Source: Emmonsiellopsis sp. PD_33 (taxonomy: Eukaryota > Ascomycota > Eurotiomycetes > Onygenales > Ajellomycetaceae). Taken from it: 64,000 nt of DNA. Shown one piece after another: positions 33,990 to 45,606 of this stretch. The position numbers and the translations under genes are program-made. Positions within the stretch are counted from its first letter, which is position 1. Each line of letters begins with the position of its first letter. The stretch covers positions 114,260 to 178,259 of the forward strand of contig JANTQF010000043.1 of the NCBI GenBank assembly GCA_032988165.1. The letters run 5' to 3'. The notes beneath the pieces are model-generated. The model was not told where the DNA came from and did not search any database. It saw only the letters and a program-made list of their open reading frames with translations.

Positions 33990-35815
33990 ATGTCGCTTGC
34001 CCCCATAGCTGTGCCAGGTTAGTCCTCTCGTCCTCTGCTCTGTGCTCTGCTGGGCGTTTCAGACTCCCGCCCTGTGCCCACGCAATTCTGTTTCTTCCAT
34101 TTCCCCTCCATCTCACTAACCCCGTTCAATACTGCCTCCTAGACCGGCAACCCTCGCCGCGCCTGGCCGTCAACCTGGGCTCCAACAATCCCTTCAGAAA
34201 CCGCGCCTCTGTCGTTTCCCCCACCAGCCCCTTCACCACCCGTCCGCTGTCCACAAACCCGTTCCTCGACGACTCTGAAGACCTGCAGTCGCCTCTGTCT
34301 GCCCCTGCTGGCAGCATGTCGCTGCCAAAGTCTTCGTACCACGACCCCCCTTCGACCACCCACACTACAGACCTATTCGTACGTGCCACTCCCCCCCCCA
34401 ACTAGCAACACAGCTACGTCGTTGCCATTCCTAACACACCTCCTGTTTCGTTTGTAGGAAAGCCTCAGTCTCGACAAGCCTGCTGATAAACCCGGCACCC
34501 CGAGAGCACGACGACCTGCTCCCCCGCGACCGGAAAACATCCCCCCCAGCGGTTTCCCCGATGACAAGTCCCGTCGCCCCATGCGTCGACCATCAAAAGA
34601 AGAATCGCTGTCACGCGCCAAGGGCAAGCCCCGTCCTCAGCAAGCCGGGTTGGATATTTTCGCAGATCCGTCAAAGGATATACCCAAATCCCGCAGCCAG
34701 CGCCGACCGCGACGCAACTCGGACTCTTCGTTGATTGACCTCCCTTCCAAACCACTCGATCCCGAAGAGGAACGACGGAGAAGAGAGCGCAGGCATCGGG
34801 ACCGCGAGGCTAGACATAAGGACGGGAGCTCCCGCAGCAAGAAATCGCACGGCCATAGACTAGATGTTATCGACAAGTTGGATGTTACAAACATTTATGG
34901 TGGTGGCCGTGAGTACAAACAATACCCCAATATTCATTTTCCTTCGCTAATTGTGCCCCTAACCTAGTTTTCCACCACGATGGACCCTTCGACGCATGCA
35001 ATCCTCATCGCAACCGCAAGGGGCAGAGGGCCGCCCCAATGCAAGCCTTTGCCAAAGATTCTAGGAATATGGCACTTGGCGGAGCTGGCCCCAATAACAG
35101 CAACATCGATCTCAACCTATTTCACGGCCGGGGAGTGGAGGGATATTCCGATTATGCTAGTAGTGGCATTTCATCCAAGGAAATTGGAACCGGATTCGAC
35201 CCGTCCGCCAAACTCGAGCCGATCCACGGGGCAGAAAGCATGGGACTTGGCACCAGCACATTCCTTGAAGGCGCTCCTGCGAGCCGTGCCGCCATTCAGC
35301 GCCGACAGAGCGAAAACGAAGCTCAAGCAGTGCAGAATGGAGGCCTCCAGCGGAAGAAGAGTCTCGCGCAGAAGATTCGAGGCATAAACAGCCGCGACAG
35401 AAGCGCTCCCGTTCTCCTCCCAGAACCATTGCACGAGTCCACTTCCAAGCCCCCAAGCCCTCCACGATCGTCCGGTTCCAGACGGCTTAATGATAAGAAC
35501 CCATTTTTCCAACGAGACTATGACGATGCGTACGATCAGAAAGGCGCCAAGATACAACAACTTTCAGATGACCAAGACACCGACAGACTACCAACGACCA
35601 CCAGACCACGATCAACGAGCAGCCCTAAAGTTATCCCCGGAGAGAAGAGAATTAATGACGAACGAAACGCTAGCATTAGTGGTGAGGATTCGAAAGCTGC
35701 TGGAACTGGTAGCAGCGGCGGTGGCGGGTTTATCAACCGCGTCAAGAGCTTGAGAAGACCACAGCAGCCCAAGAGAAGGACAACGGCAAATGCTGAAGTA
35801 TTCGCGAAAGAGTAG
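33990..35815 (+). CDS. pal1: Pal1 cell-morphology family protein
   Basis: Exons 33990-34017, 34143-34378, 34458-34908 and 34968-35815 give 520 residues with consistent phases. The first exon codes only nine residues (MSLAPIAVP). The Pal1 signature spans the third junction: LDVIDKLDVTNIYGGG joined to LFHHDGPFDACNPHRN. The rest is low-complexity, with a basic/acidic stretch (EEERRRRERRHRDRE), Ser/Pro-rich segments and asparagine-proline-phenylalanine motifs (NPF at SNNPF, STNPF, DKNPF), which in fission yeast Pal1 relatives fit EH-domain/endocytic partners. Fission-yeast Pal1 is a membrane-associated factor for cylindrical cell shape. A longer unspliced frame runs in from 33518, but the short first exon with GTTAGT donor and CTCCTAG acceptor is preferred. 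Confidence 0.88.
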
Positions 35816-37381
35816 TTTGGCTTTGACGTTTTGTTCGAGCCGTTGAGACCACGACAGCGCCAAAAGCGGGGGATTAAATCATATCAGCGCGGAAAACTGA
35901 TCATGATATAATTTGCAGCTGGAACCGGACAACCATTTGAATTCTCAGATTGGTTTGAGGGGGGGAATATCTCATAGATTGGTTCTCATCTTTCCTCTAA
36001 ACGGGAAATCTAACCATCCTTGTTTATTTTTTCTGCATTATTTGTTTCTTGCAACAGGCGCCGGCGTTTTTATATTATTCCTTTCCCCGCCATTTCCTCG
36101 ACATTCTCTTCAATTCACACACACCCCATTCATTCGTTTTCCATTTCCAGTTTCATTTCTTCCTACAGAGAGAGTAACAGAGCAAGCCTATCGTCCCAGC
36201 GATGTTGCCAATAGCTTTGTCTGTCTCTTCATTTCATTTCTTCCTTCCTTCCTTGCTTGCTTCCTTTCTTTCTCTTGTTTTCTTTTCTTCTTTTCCCTTG
36301 CCGTAGTTTTCTTCCCGGTCTCTCTCGCTCTCTCTTTCTCATTATCTCGTGCTAGTTCACCTACCTACCCTGCTTCGGTTCCTCTTTCTCCTTACAATTC
36401 TTCCTACCCCCGTCTCCATATAATGCAGGCAGGGCAGGGACCATTACATAGGCAGGTTAATTATACTTATGGTTACAGTTACAGTTATAGTTACAGTTAT
36501 AGTTTAGTTACGATGTTTACACTCGGAGTAGGGGTAGGGGTAGTGGTAGGGGTAGGGGTGGTAAGTTTAGATAATCTTTAGTTAGGTGAGTTTCCTTGCT
36601 AGTAGTTAACTAGAAGTCAAGTTTAGGGTTATATCCAACCCCCCTTCTTCCTCTCCTTTTTTCCCCCCTTTTGCCCCATCAAAGCAGGACATGGGTTAGT
36701 TTAATATAAGCAAATGATGTTGATAAATGGATATATAATGTAAATGGAAAGGGGGCTATGGAGGTAGGTAGATAGTCTCTTTTATTTATTTATTATTTTC
36801 TTCCTCTTTTTTTTTTCCAACTAACTCCCTCCTCCTTTATTATCAATCAGCGTTGTAAGATGTCAGAAAATACGTTTCATGGAAAATAATAATAATACTA
36901 ACGTGAAGAAAAAATGATAATAATAATAATAATTAAAATAGAATAAAAACCTGAAGCTAAAAGCTAAAAGCTACCCCCCTCTCTCTCTCCCTATATATAT
37001 ATATATGTGTGCGAAATCGGTAGGGTGGTTAACCAACCCCCTTTTCCCAACCACCTAACCACTACCTACACTACGTAATAAACAAACGTAGATACGCAGC
37101 GTAGCGTAGCTTTCCTTATATCCATCCATGACAAACGGCATCGTATATGTACATACATGCATACGCATACGCACCAGCAAACCCCCACCCACAATCCATA
37201 TATACACCTTTCCCCCCCTCTCCTTATATACTTTATATCATACACAAACCAGCTCCGTCGTCGGTTCGATTCGGTTCTCGAATGACTGAAACTGAACCGA
37301 ACCCCCCAACAAGCAGCCCCGCTGCTTCCATCCATCTGTATCTTTTTTGGGGGCTTTTTTTTTTTTTTTTTTTTCATCATT
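35816..37381. other. Long non-coding stretch, pal1 and azgA 3' flanks
   Basis: This convergent intergenic is rich in simple sequence: pyrimidine tracts (36200-36430), a hexamer array GTTACA/GTTATA (36471-36507), a GGGGTA array (36525-36560), AT-rich runs and a T tract near 37350. No gene is supported, and the single long frame at 35913-36581 follows low-complexity sequence. Confidence 0.6.
36471..36560. repeat. Adjacent hexamer arrays, GTTACA/GTTATA and GGGGTA
   Basis: Imperfect six-base units alternate (GTTACA, GTTATA), followed about 20 bp later by GGGGTA-type units with one variant. Both lie in the likely pal1 3' region. The G-rich half could form a quadruplex. Confidence 0.7.
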
Positions 37382-39503
37382 CTATTTCTCGGAGGTGATA
37401 GGGCCCTTTCCAGGCTCGTCTGAGGATAGGTTGAATCCACCGGTGACCACGGTGCTGTCGGGCGTGGCTGGGTGGGAGTTTGGAATGTCGCTTTCGAGGA
37501 TATCTTCTCGCCAGAAATCTTTCTTGCTGTTTATTCGGGGACAAGATGGTTAGTTTAGTGGTTTGATATTTAGATAGGGTAGTATGATGATAAGGGGGGG
37601 ACGGTGTTTGGGGGGGGGGAACGTACCCTTTAAGAAGTCGAGTAACCCATCCTGGCAAAATCCCACCAGAAATCCTCCACGTCCACGGCTCCTTCAAATT
37701 GCTATTATGCGGCGTGATCCGGCCACCAGATCCTACCGTAACCAGGTAGGCAATGGTGTTGAGGAGCGCATATGAAACAATGCCCGCGATAAGGCCGTAG
37801 GCGATTGAATATGTAAATGGCATGACAGCCAGCGTAAGGAAGGCAGGCACTGCATCGCCTATGTAGAGCCAGTTGATTTCCGACGCGACCTTGGTCATCA
37901 TCGAGCCGACCAGGACGAGGGTACATCCCGTCGCCCATGGAGGGATGGAGGCGAATATAGGCGCAAAGAATATCGAGATGAAGAAGCAGAGTCCCGTTAC
38001 TATGGCGGTCAGACCAGTCGTGCCGCCTTCGGCAATACCAGCGCCCGATTCAACGAAAGCAGTCACTGGCGACAGGCCCATGAGCGAGCCGATGGAAATA
38101 CTCAGCGCATCGACGATGTAAGCGACGGCTGATCCTTCAAAGTCCTGGGTTTCCTCGTCGACTGCGCCGCAGAATCGCGCCATGGAGTATAGCGTGCCGG
38201 TGGCGTCAAGAATATCAACGTAAAGGAAGGTGATGAATGCCAAGCCGAACTGGCCTCCAGCCTTGCTAATATCCCAGTCGTTGACGTTGAGTGTCTTTTC
38301 GATCGGGTGGAAAGTGACTACCTTCTTGAAGAAGTTGAAAGAGTCGTCCCCTTGTGGGTCATGGGGGAAGTATGTGACGCTTGTCGGACGGGGCCAGGAG
38401 ATGATGGAGACGAGGAGGATACCGGCAATAATGGCACCCTTGACACGGTACATCAGGAGGACACAGGTGAGGAAACCGCCGCAGAATATTCCGATCCAAA
38501 GGGTTGGATTGCGCATTTTCGCTCCAGACGGACATACTCCATCGACCTTCTCGCTCGCCAAACATCCAGCAAGAGCCAAAGGGGTGGCTACGTCTCCCGT
38601 AATGGCACCAATGCCAGCACTGTAGGTTAAACCAATGAGAGCTGTAGAAAGAATATTGTTAGACCCCGTAAATGTGACGAGATGCCTGGGGGGGCCATAC
38701 CTAGATACAATCCAATACCGACGCCGGAAGCAAGTTTGATGGAGCGTGGGATTGCCCTTGCAAGCCACTGGCGCATTCCGAATACCGACAAACCTACGAA
38801 TACGAATCCTTCCACAAAAACGGCGGTAAGGGCAAGTGTGTAAGGGACCGGGCCGGTGCCGCGAGGGCCAACGACATTATATGTGAAGTATGCGTTCAAT
38901 CCCACTGTTAAGAATCATATCTATTAGTGAATGCGGTGACAATTTTTCTTTTATTTCAAGGTCGAAAACGTACTTCCGGGGGCCAAAGCAATTGGCATAT
39001 TGGCGAATAGACCCATGCAAAAAGACGAGAGAGCAGCCATGGCAGCAGTGCCCGTAATGAAATCCCGTTTGATGACATTGAGACACAGATTGTAGTCCAG
39101 GTCAGCGGCGCACGTTGGATCTTCGGAGTCGTTGCAAACGCAGGTGCCGCCGGACTGCGAGAGGATGGTGGAATTGACCTTTAAATAGTTCAGTATGGGC
39201 TTTCCCCGAGTACAATATACGGGCTGTAGGGGTGGTGAGGACGACGTACGGAGATGATATAGGCCATAGCAAAGAAGGTGGTGAGGCCGGCGCGCACTTC
39301 AGTCAAGAAGCGCGATCCTTTCCTCTCGTAACGCTGGTATCGAACACAGGAACAGTCAGTCTATGTTGCCCTTTGCTTCTTGTCTCTTCTTCCGCGTCGA
39401 CGGGCTGCTTGTTGCTTACATGACCTGATCCCTCCAGCCTGAAGCGGCGGCCGACAATGCTGCGGGCCACCGCGCCGTTGATTGCCGCAGCCCAGTTCTT
39501 CAT
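37382..39503 (-). CDS. azgA: AzgA-type purine (adenine/hypoxanthine/guanine) transporter
   Basis: Six exons (39503-39420, 39333-39250, 39178-38974, 38904-38701, 38641-37627, 37526-37382) give 578 residues, close to the length of the Aspergillus nidulans AzgA protein. The start MKNWAAAINGAVARSIVG leads into RYERKGSRFLTEVRAGLTTFFAMAYIIS in two exons; then APGMGLNAYFTYNVVG, GIGLYLALIGLTYSAGIG, DILDATGTLYSMARF, DALSISIGSLMGLSPVTAFVESGAGIAEGG and YGLIAGIVSYALLN follow. These are hallmarks of the AzgA branch of the NCS2-like/NAT-fold purine permeases: a plasma-membrane H+ symporter with about 12-14 segments. The cytosolic tail carries acidic residues after WREDILES. It is a housekeeping gene that points away from the tRNA region. 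Confidence 0.95.
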
Positions 39504-41541
39504 GGCGGCGGGCAGTGCTAGACGAAAGAACGAAGAATAGGATCCTCCTCGAAAGAGGAATCACTCAAAGAGGGGGGAATAAAAGAGAGACGGCTAGTCC
39601 TCGCATCCGGGAGGAAGAGAGTGGAGGGGCGAAAAAAGACGCCTTTGCCAGCTCCCTAAGTAGTCGCGCACTGGGGCAGAAATGCAGCGAAAATCTCTTG
39701 CCAAGCCATTATTCTATCTTATCTCTGGAGCAGGCCGGATTAGTCAATTCCTGATTTTAACGGGTTGAGCTCGGCTGTCTTGTGGGCAAATTTTTTTTCC
39801 TTTTTCACTTTCGGTGCTACCTTGTTTCTGGCTCTGATAAGCTAGGAACCACGGGCTGAACCAGCACAGAGAAACTCTTCATCAGACGGCCCGGACCCGG
39901 CAAAAGTGACAGGCACATGCTGGGAACGCCGAGCCGGCCCACCCAGAGCGTCGCGCTTGTTGGTTACGGCCGATGAGGATTCGCGATGCCAGGCCATGGA
40001 GATATCTAGATCCACCAACTTGCCGCTGGGCAGGGCGGCGAGGTACGCGCTGGGCGATGTGTGGAATACACGATGCGGAATGCGGAGCCTGGAGCCTGGA
40101 GAACGGAGAGTTGCTTTTGATATTGCTTTTCGATGGTGGCGATGTGTCTATCTCTGTTGGAGGATGAATCCAGCGGAGGAGGTACTGGCCGCGAAGGACT
40201 CGGTCACGTGACCGCGGGGCCTGGCGCCTGCAGCCTCGCCATTGGAGTCCAGTTGAGCCTCTATCTCTACCTACAGTTACATGTTTTCGCTGTGAGTCTG
40301 CCGCGGCGACCTCCGTCAAACGCCATGATGGCCTCAATGTGCAGACATTGCCAGGTTTTGCACTTTTGCACTCACAGGCCGTGGCGTCGCAGCGTCCAGG
40401 TTCTCGTTCGATCCCCCGATAAGAGATGCTTGGATGGCTTCCCATTTGCTCGATAAGGGGCAGCTAACAGAACCCAGCCAGTATGCTATTTAGCGTGGGG
40501 CTGTTTGGTTTTGGTTCAACTAACTATCTTGGTCAATGAGGTCGACATCCCTGAGCCCCTAGCATCCTCTCGTCATTGCTTCCCGCCGGAACCACCCGTT
40601 CGCTTTAATAGTTAGTTGGCACCCTTCCAGGGTCCAGAGAGCCCAGACAAAACCCATCATTCTGGCACAGCTTGCCCTTGGCTGTCGAATATCGGATATT
40701 TTTCGTGGGGAAGCCTGCACCTCAGCTTCAGCCCACCCTTTCATGCCACCGGCTTCATGATGGCGGACGGTGCCGCACGTTGTTTGGGTGATGGAAACCT
40801 ACGAGCCTGTGATGCTGCCGGTGAGGATGTCGAGGATTCAATGGGGGTAATCTTGATCGTATTTCTTTTCTTACGCGATCTAGGCTTTTGTCTCCCCACG
40901 TTTCCATGCTATTTTTACCCAGGGCAGCAAGGAGGAATACGAATCACCCCGCGTCCGAAGCTTTAAAGGATAACTAGCATAGCCGCATCGTTAACATTCT
41001 GCATACTACGTAGATCTAAGCGGAGAAGATCGATCATCTCGATGGATAGGTAGTCCCGTCGGTCTAGAATCTAGATACCCCTGTAGTTCTACTTCATGGA
41101 TCCCTTCCCATAACTGGGCAAAATAAGTGATACAGCTGATGATAAGGACATCCTTTGGGCCGTGACTAGTTTCCGCTTCTCTTGGATGATAGTTTGAGCG
41201 GATATCCCTATGGTTGTCGTCGTCTGCATCCTATGGATATTGCCCGTGGCTAATTGAAAATATATATTTCTAGCAAACACGGTCACATTTGATCGATCGA
41301 TAATCGACCCGCCTAGCACCATTAGAATCCATATTTTCGAGAATCCATACGCTGAGCAGACAGTATCCATCTATATCACCTAGAAAATAAAAAAGAGGTG
41401 AAGAAGTTGTGACAACCCGCCTGTTCTCTGCTACAGCACAGTACGTACGGCGTATGCATAATTCCAGCCACCTTACAGTCGAGAAGAAGGCCAAAAAAAA
41501 GGAACGAGAAAAGAAAAAAAATAGGAAAAAAGTAATCCAAA
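39504..41541. other. Intergenic, azgA promoter to tRNA
   Basis: No gene is supported in these 2 kb. Several frames on both strands are open for 60-190 codons but lack splice sites that would extend them and resemble nothing I know. Confidence 0.55.
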
Positions 41542-41636
41542 TGCATCATCCGTGAATCGAACACGGGCCTCATCGAGTTGGAATCCGATTTGGAATCGAA
41601 TGGCAACGATGAATTCTACCACTAGACCAATGATGC
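41542..41636 (-). tRNA. tRNA-Gly (anticodon GCC) with intron
   Basis: On the minus strand the gene starts GCATCATTGGTCTAGTGGTA and ends with GGATGATGC plus discriminator A. The acceptor stem GCATCAT/ATGATGC pairs fully. The D arm carries the A-box (TGGTCTAGTGG) and the T arm the B-box (GTTCGATTC). The anticodon stem is CATCG/CGATG and the loop reads TTGCCA, with GCC at 41604-41602. About 24 extra bases after the nucleotide 3' of the anticodon form a canonical tRNA intron, leaving a 71-nt mature body. It decodes GGC/GGU. Confidence 0.9.
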
Positions 41637-41790
41637 TTTTGCTGATGTGTGGAAGTAGATTTTCGCGGTCTTTAGCTGAGAAATTAGCCGAACGCACTAA
41701 TGTTCGGCCCGAGCTCGGCAACCAGTTTGATTGGTCACACTCCGGCCCAACAACATCAAAATCTACAGTGCCAACCTTCTGTAGTGAGAT

Positions 41791-41857
41791 CATCGAGTCG
41801 GAATCCGATGTTGGAATCGAATGGCAACGATGAATTCTACCACTAGACCAATGATGC
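41791..41857 (-). pseudogene. Truncated tRNA-Gly(GCC) copy
   Basis: This copies the 5' half, intron (one base longer, with small changes) and 3' anticodon stem of the tRNA-Gly gene 155 bp away. After CGATGA the similarity stops, so the variable loop, T arm and 3' acceptor strand are missing. It lacks the B-box and should not be transcribed as a tRNA. The sequence just 5' of both copies is also partly similar, so the duplication included the flank. Confidence 0.85.
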
Positions 41858-42296
41858 TGGTTTGATGTATGGGTCGCTGAGCCTCCGGTATTTACCCGGT
41901 ATTGGCGGGTATCATGCCTGCAACATAAAGAATATGACACTGCACATGTTCTATTGCTCTTCTCTACATTCTAATTAATTGATATACAATGGCAATGATC
42001 AAACATACAATCAAGCTAATAATACCATTTTCCTCACTGTGTTGGCCGGCGTTCGGGGACATTTTCCATACAGAGCGCAACTCTTCATAGTGACGATCCT
42101 AACCCTAACCTGATTGGGCACTAATTGCCCGACTCCAGACATCGCGTCAACCCACGCGTTTGTCAGATGCATCAAACGTGAATCGATTCCGTCCAACTAC
42201 ACGGAGTATTTGCGCGCAAGCAGCTCATTCTATGCTCCGACATCAATATCATCCGCTCCTACGCTCACACCCCACAACTTAAAACCCCGCGCAAAA
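41858..42296. other. Intergenic before nse3
   Basis: Upstream region of nse3. It contains a short telomere-like CCTAACCCTAACC at 42098-42110 and no gene. Confidence 0.55.
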
Positions 42297-43457
42297 ATGC
42301 CCCTGGTGCGCAAACGTCGCGCGGTAGGTCCTTCACACCCCCCCCCGACGACACCACCCTATACAACATACAGACCTAGCTACATAAGACTCACTAACAT
42401 CCCAAATCCCAATCCAGCCTGCCGAGCAACCCGCCGAAGAATCTTCCTCCCCAGAACCCACCTCCACCCAACGACCCAAGCCCCGCCAACGACGACCGCC
42501 CAGCGACTCCGACGCCGACGATGCCTCCGATACCAACGACGACAGCACGCCCGCAGGCACACAGGCGCACCGCAACCTCGACGTGATGGTCAAGAAGCTC
42601 GTGCGGCTAGCGCTGGCGTGCGAGTATTCGCGGCAGGTGATTCGGCGGACGGATGTTCGGGAGAAGGTGTTGGGAGACCACGGGGCGAGGCAGTTTAAAG
42701 CGGTGTTTGACGGGGCGCAGAGGGAGTTGAGGGAGAAGTTTGGGATGCGGATGGTTGAGCAGCCGTTGAAGGAGAAGGTTACCATCAGTCAGCGGAGGGG
42801 TGGGTGTTTATATTCCTCTTCTTTCCTATCTTTCTTTCCTTCACTACTCCTTTTATTTCCTACGGCGGCCCTAATATTAGTTACTAACCCACACAAACCC
42901 ATCCAGCCGCCCAACGCAGCGACCGCCCCTCCACAACCTCCAAAACCTGGACCCTCACCACCACCCTGCCCCCCGCCTACCGCCACCCCACCATCCTCCC
43001 ACCCACCCGCGCCTCCTCCACCACCACCGAAAGCACCTACACAGCCCTGTACACCTTCATAATCTCCACCATCCAGCTATCCGGCGGCCGCATCCCGGAG
43101 CAGAAACTCGACCGCTACCTGCGCCGCGTCAACGCGGAGAACTACACGCCCATCGACCGGACGGATCGGCTGCTGGCGCGCATGTGTAAGGAGGGGTATC
43201 TTGTGAAGAATCGGGAGATGGATGGGGGGGAGGAGGTTGTTGAGTATCTGGTTGGGCCGAGGGGGAGGGTGGAGGTTGGGGTGGCGGGGGTGATGGGGGT
43301 GGTTAGGGAGGTTTATGGGTACGGGGAGGAAGGGGAGGGTGAGGGGGAGGGGGATAGGGAGGATTTTGAGAAGAAGTTGAAGAGGAGTTTGGGGGTTAGG
43401 GAGGGGAGGGGTTTTGGGGGGGAAGGGGAGGGGGAGGGGGATGGAGAGGAGGGTTGA
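42297..43457 (+). CDS. nse3: Nse3, MAGE-domain subunit of the Smc5-Smc6 complex
   Basis: Exons 42297-42323, 42418-42799 and 42907-43457 give 319 residues. The acidic N-terminal linker (SDSDADDASDTNDDS) precedes a MAGE homology domain: LDVMVKKLVRLALACEYSRQVIRRTDVREKVL, QRELREKFGMRMVE, then TALYTFIISTIQLSGGRIPEQKLDRYLRRV and TDRLLARMCKEGYLVKNRE. Nse3 pairs with Nse1 and Nse4 in the SMC5/6 complex, which acts in recombinational repair and replication-fork stability in the nucleus. Splice phases are consistent (ends of exons at phase 0 and 1). The C-terminal tail is an unusual Gly/Glu repeat (GEGEGEGD type) encoded by very G-rich DNA. The family is recognisable although the sequence is divergent, as is usual for fungal MAGE proteins. 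Confidence 0.87.
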
Positions 43458-44213
43458 AGATGAGATATTGGGAGGGTATTGGTTTGCTGGGTGGGTTTAT
43501 TGTATTAATTAGCTCGACTGGCTTGATTTGGTGCATATGATTTGTAATTTTAGACTAATCAATGGCTAATATTTTCATCTGTTGGTCTATATCTTACGAT
43601 GGAAAGCAAAGGTCCTCCCGCCCTCAATAGGATTGCTATCGGGAGACTTATAGGGAAGTGCAACGAGACCCTTCACCCCCAAGGCGCACGAAGGGAAAGA
43701 AAAACACAATCGAAAAAGAAAACCTAAAGAGGATATATTTCAATGGTGACCACGCCTGTTTGCTCCATTGGAGCGTTTCTCTATCCCTGATCCAGGTGGG
43801 TATCTATGTAACCAGATCTTGAAAAAGTCGTAGACATATGAGAAAAGGGGTGGTGGGTGGTAGGTAGGTAGGGGGGGCTATGATGGGTGGAAATCGTGAG
43901 AACATACCATGCGTACATAATAAAGAGAAGAAAAAGAAAAAGGGGAGGCTAGAAGACAGCAAAGATGGAAATCTGGTCATGAAAAAAAAAAAAAAAAAAA
44001 AAGGGCAAGCAATTCGAAAATGAAAAATGAAAACCGTCCAGAAACAAGTATAAACAAAAAGGGCCTGAAAAAGAAAAATCAAACATTCATTCCAGCTTCG
44101 GGTATGCATGAGGTCGGAAGACAATGCTGCAAGCAGGATAAGGGAGTCATAGCAATTTTTTACCGTAATAGACCCCAATGTCTATCCAGCTGATTCCAAG
44201 CCGAAGCCCAGCT
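43458..44213. other. Convergent intergenic, nse3 / ankyrin gene
   Basis: 3' flanks of two convergent genes. It contains an A tract of about 20 bases near 43983-44003 and no gene. Confidence 0.6.
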
Positions 44214-44906
44214 TTACTCCGAATCGCTCGCGCTATTCCCCTCCTCATCGCTCTCGTTATTATTATCCGCCAGGCCCTCATTGAGCAGGTATTCGGCTTG
44301 TTTCAGCGCCTTTCGCACCTCCTCGGGTATCATGTCTGGTAATCTGGCCGGCGTCTCTCCGCGTTTGTTCGTGACCCGGGGATCGCAGCCGGCTTCGCAC
44401 ATCATCTCAATCATTGTAACGGCGTCGCGCACGGAATTGTACCTGCTGGTGTCGTTGGCATACCGGGCCGCAAGATGAAGAGGGGTCTCTTTCTCGATGC
44501 GAGTTTTCGGATCGCATTCGAAGAATTCAATGTCGAAGAGGAAATCCGCGGCATGGTCTAGGTAAAGCGGGATCAGTTTATAAAGATTTATAGGAGGAAT
44601 TTGAGTGGTATCGGGTTGCCGCCAACTTACAACTGCCGTGCATAGCACATATATGGAGCGCATGGTTTCCCAAGGGGTCAGTAACGCCATTGAAGAACTT
44701 GGCAATCTCCTCGTTTGATTTCTTTGCCTGTTCCATTTCCGTAAGGACCTCTTCGAGGATGTCGGGGTTGTCGTCCCGGCAAGCGCCTGAAACTCTCTCA
44801 GCAGGGCTAGCTCCCTAAGTCGGTAAACAGGGTTAACGGACTAGAAGCTTCTAGGGTAGAGATTTCGCGAATATACCTCGTCATCGGCCACCTTGTCGTT
44901 CGCCAT
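44214..44906 (-). CDS. Small ankyrin-repeat protein (YCR051W-like)
   Basis: Exons 44906-44877, 44814-44631 and 44557-44214 give 185 residues (phases 0 and 1 agree). Two to three ankyrin repeats are visible: DPLGNHALHICAMHGSYHAADFLFDI, TRIEKETPLHLAARYAN, and CDPRVTNKRGETPARLPD. The N-terminus (MANDKVADDEGASPAERV) and C-terminus (NNNESDEEGNSASDSE) are acidic and probably disordered. The layout resembles the small conserved fungal ankyrin proteins of the budding-yeast YCR051W type, whose function is not established. It faces RPC11 across a shared promoter. Confidence 0.85.
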
Positions 44907-45606
44907 CGCGTCTCTAGATATTTGCTAGCCTCCAAGGCGTTTGGAAGGGAATGAGGCTGCGCTTTGGAAGCAGAGTAGGCTGGCAGCCCTTACAGCTACA
45001 TGACAAACGAGGTTAGTTATCGTTATCCGGACGGAAACAAAAAGAAGCGCAATCAAACACGCAGCCACGGAGAAGGGCTGAGGCTGAGGTCTCAAAGAGG
45101 GGGGAGCGGGGGACAGTACGAGGCGACGCACCAGTTAATACTGTTGAAATGTAAAGCTTTCCTGGGATATCAGGTATGCAAGCTATCTCATCAGATAAGA
45201 GGCAGTCTATAGAGAGTATGGGATTCTGTTCTTTGTCGTCGTCGTCAGTTGTTGTCTCGGGCATATGGCGGGCAACAAGGCCGCATACTCGGAGGCCAGC
45301 AGGAACAATATATTTCCCGATCTTGGCGCGGCTAGCCGCCCACTTGAAACTCTCCCGCGCTTACGGGTATTTATAAACCAATAGGCGCGCGATATGGATT
45401 ATCCGACCTTTCCGCCAATAGGAAGCTGGTACCACAATTTCACGGCATGACGCCCAAGCTCAATCTTTTTCCAACCACCGCAGCAGCAGCATCATGGACG
45501 TTGCCGTTCTCATTTGATGGTCTTCCCCTGGCAATAATGAAAGCACCGCTCACACGGATATAGCGGGGAATCTACTGATCTTGCTCTACAGCAGAGCCTT
45601 GCCAAC
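44907..45606. other. Divergent promoter, ankyrin gene / RPC11
   Basis: 700 bp between two divergent start codons. No gene is seen. Confidence 0.6.

Noticed and set aside
33518..34405. 295-codon frame running into pal1 exon 2
   Set aside because: It reads through the pyrimidine-rich leader and intron 1; a short spliced first exon with good donor and acceptor fits better.
35913..36581. 222-codon frame after pal1
   Set aside because: Mostly pyrimidine and hexamer repeats translated into Phe/Ser/Leu and Tyr/Ser runs; a non-coding 3' region is more likely.
42098..42110. Telomere-like CCTAACCCTAACC
   Set aside because: Only about two units and inside a gene-rich region, so not a telomere or subtelomere signal.
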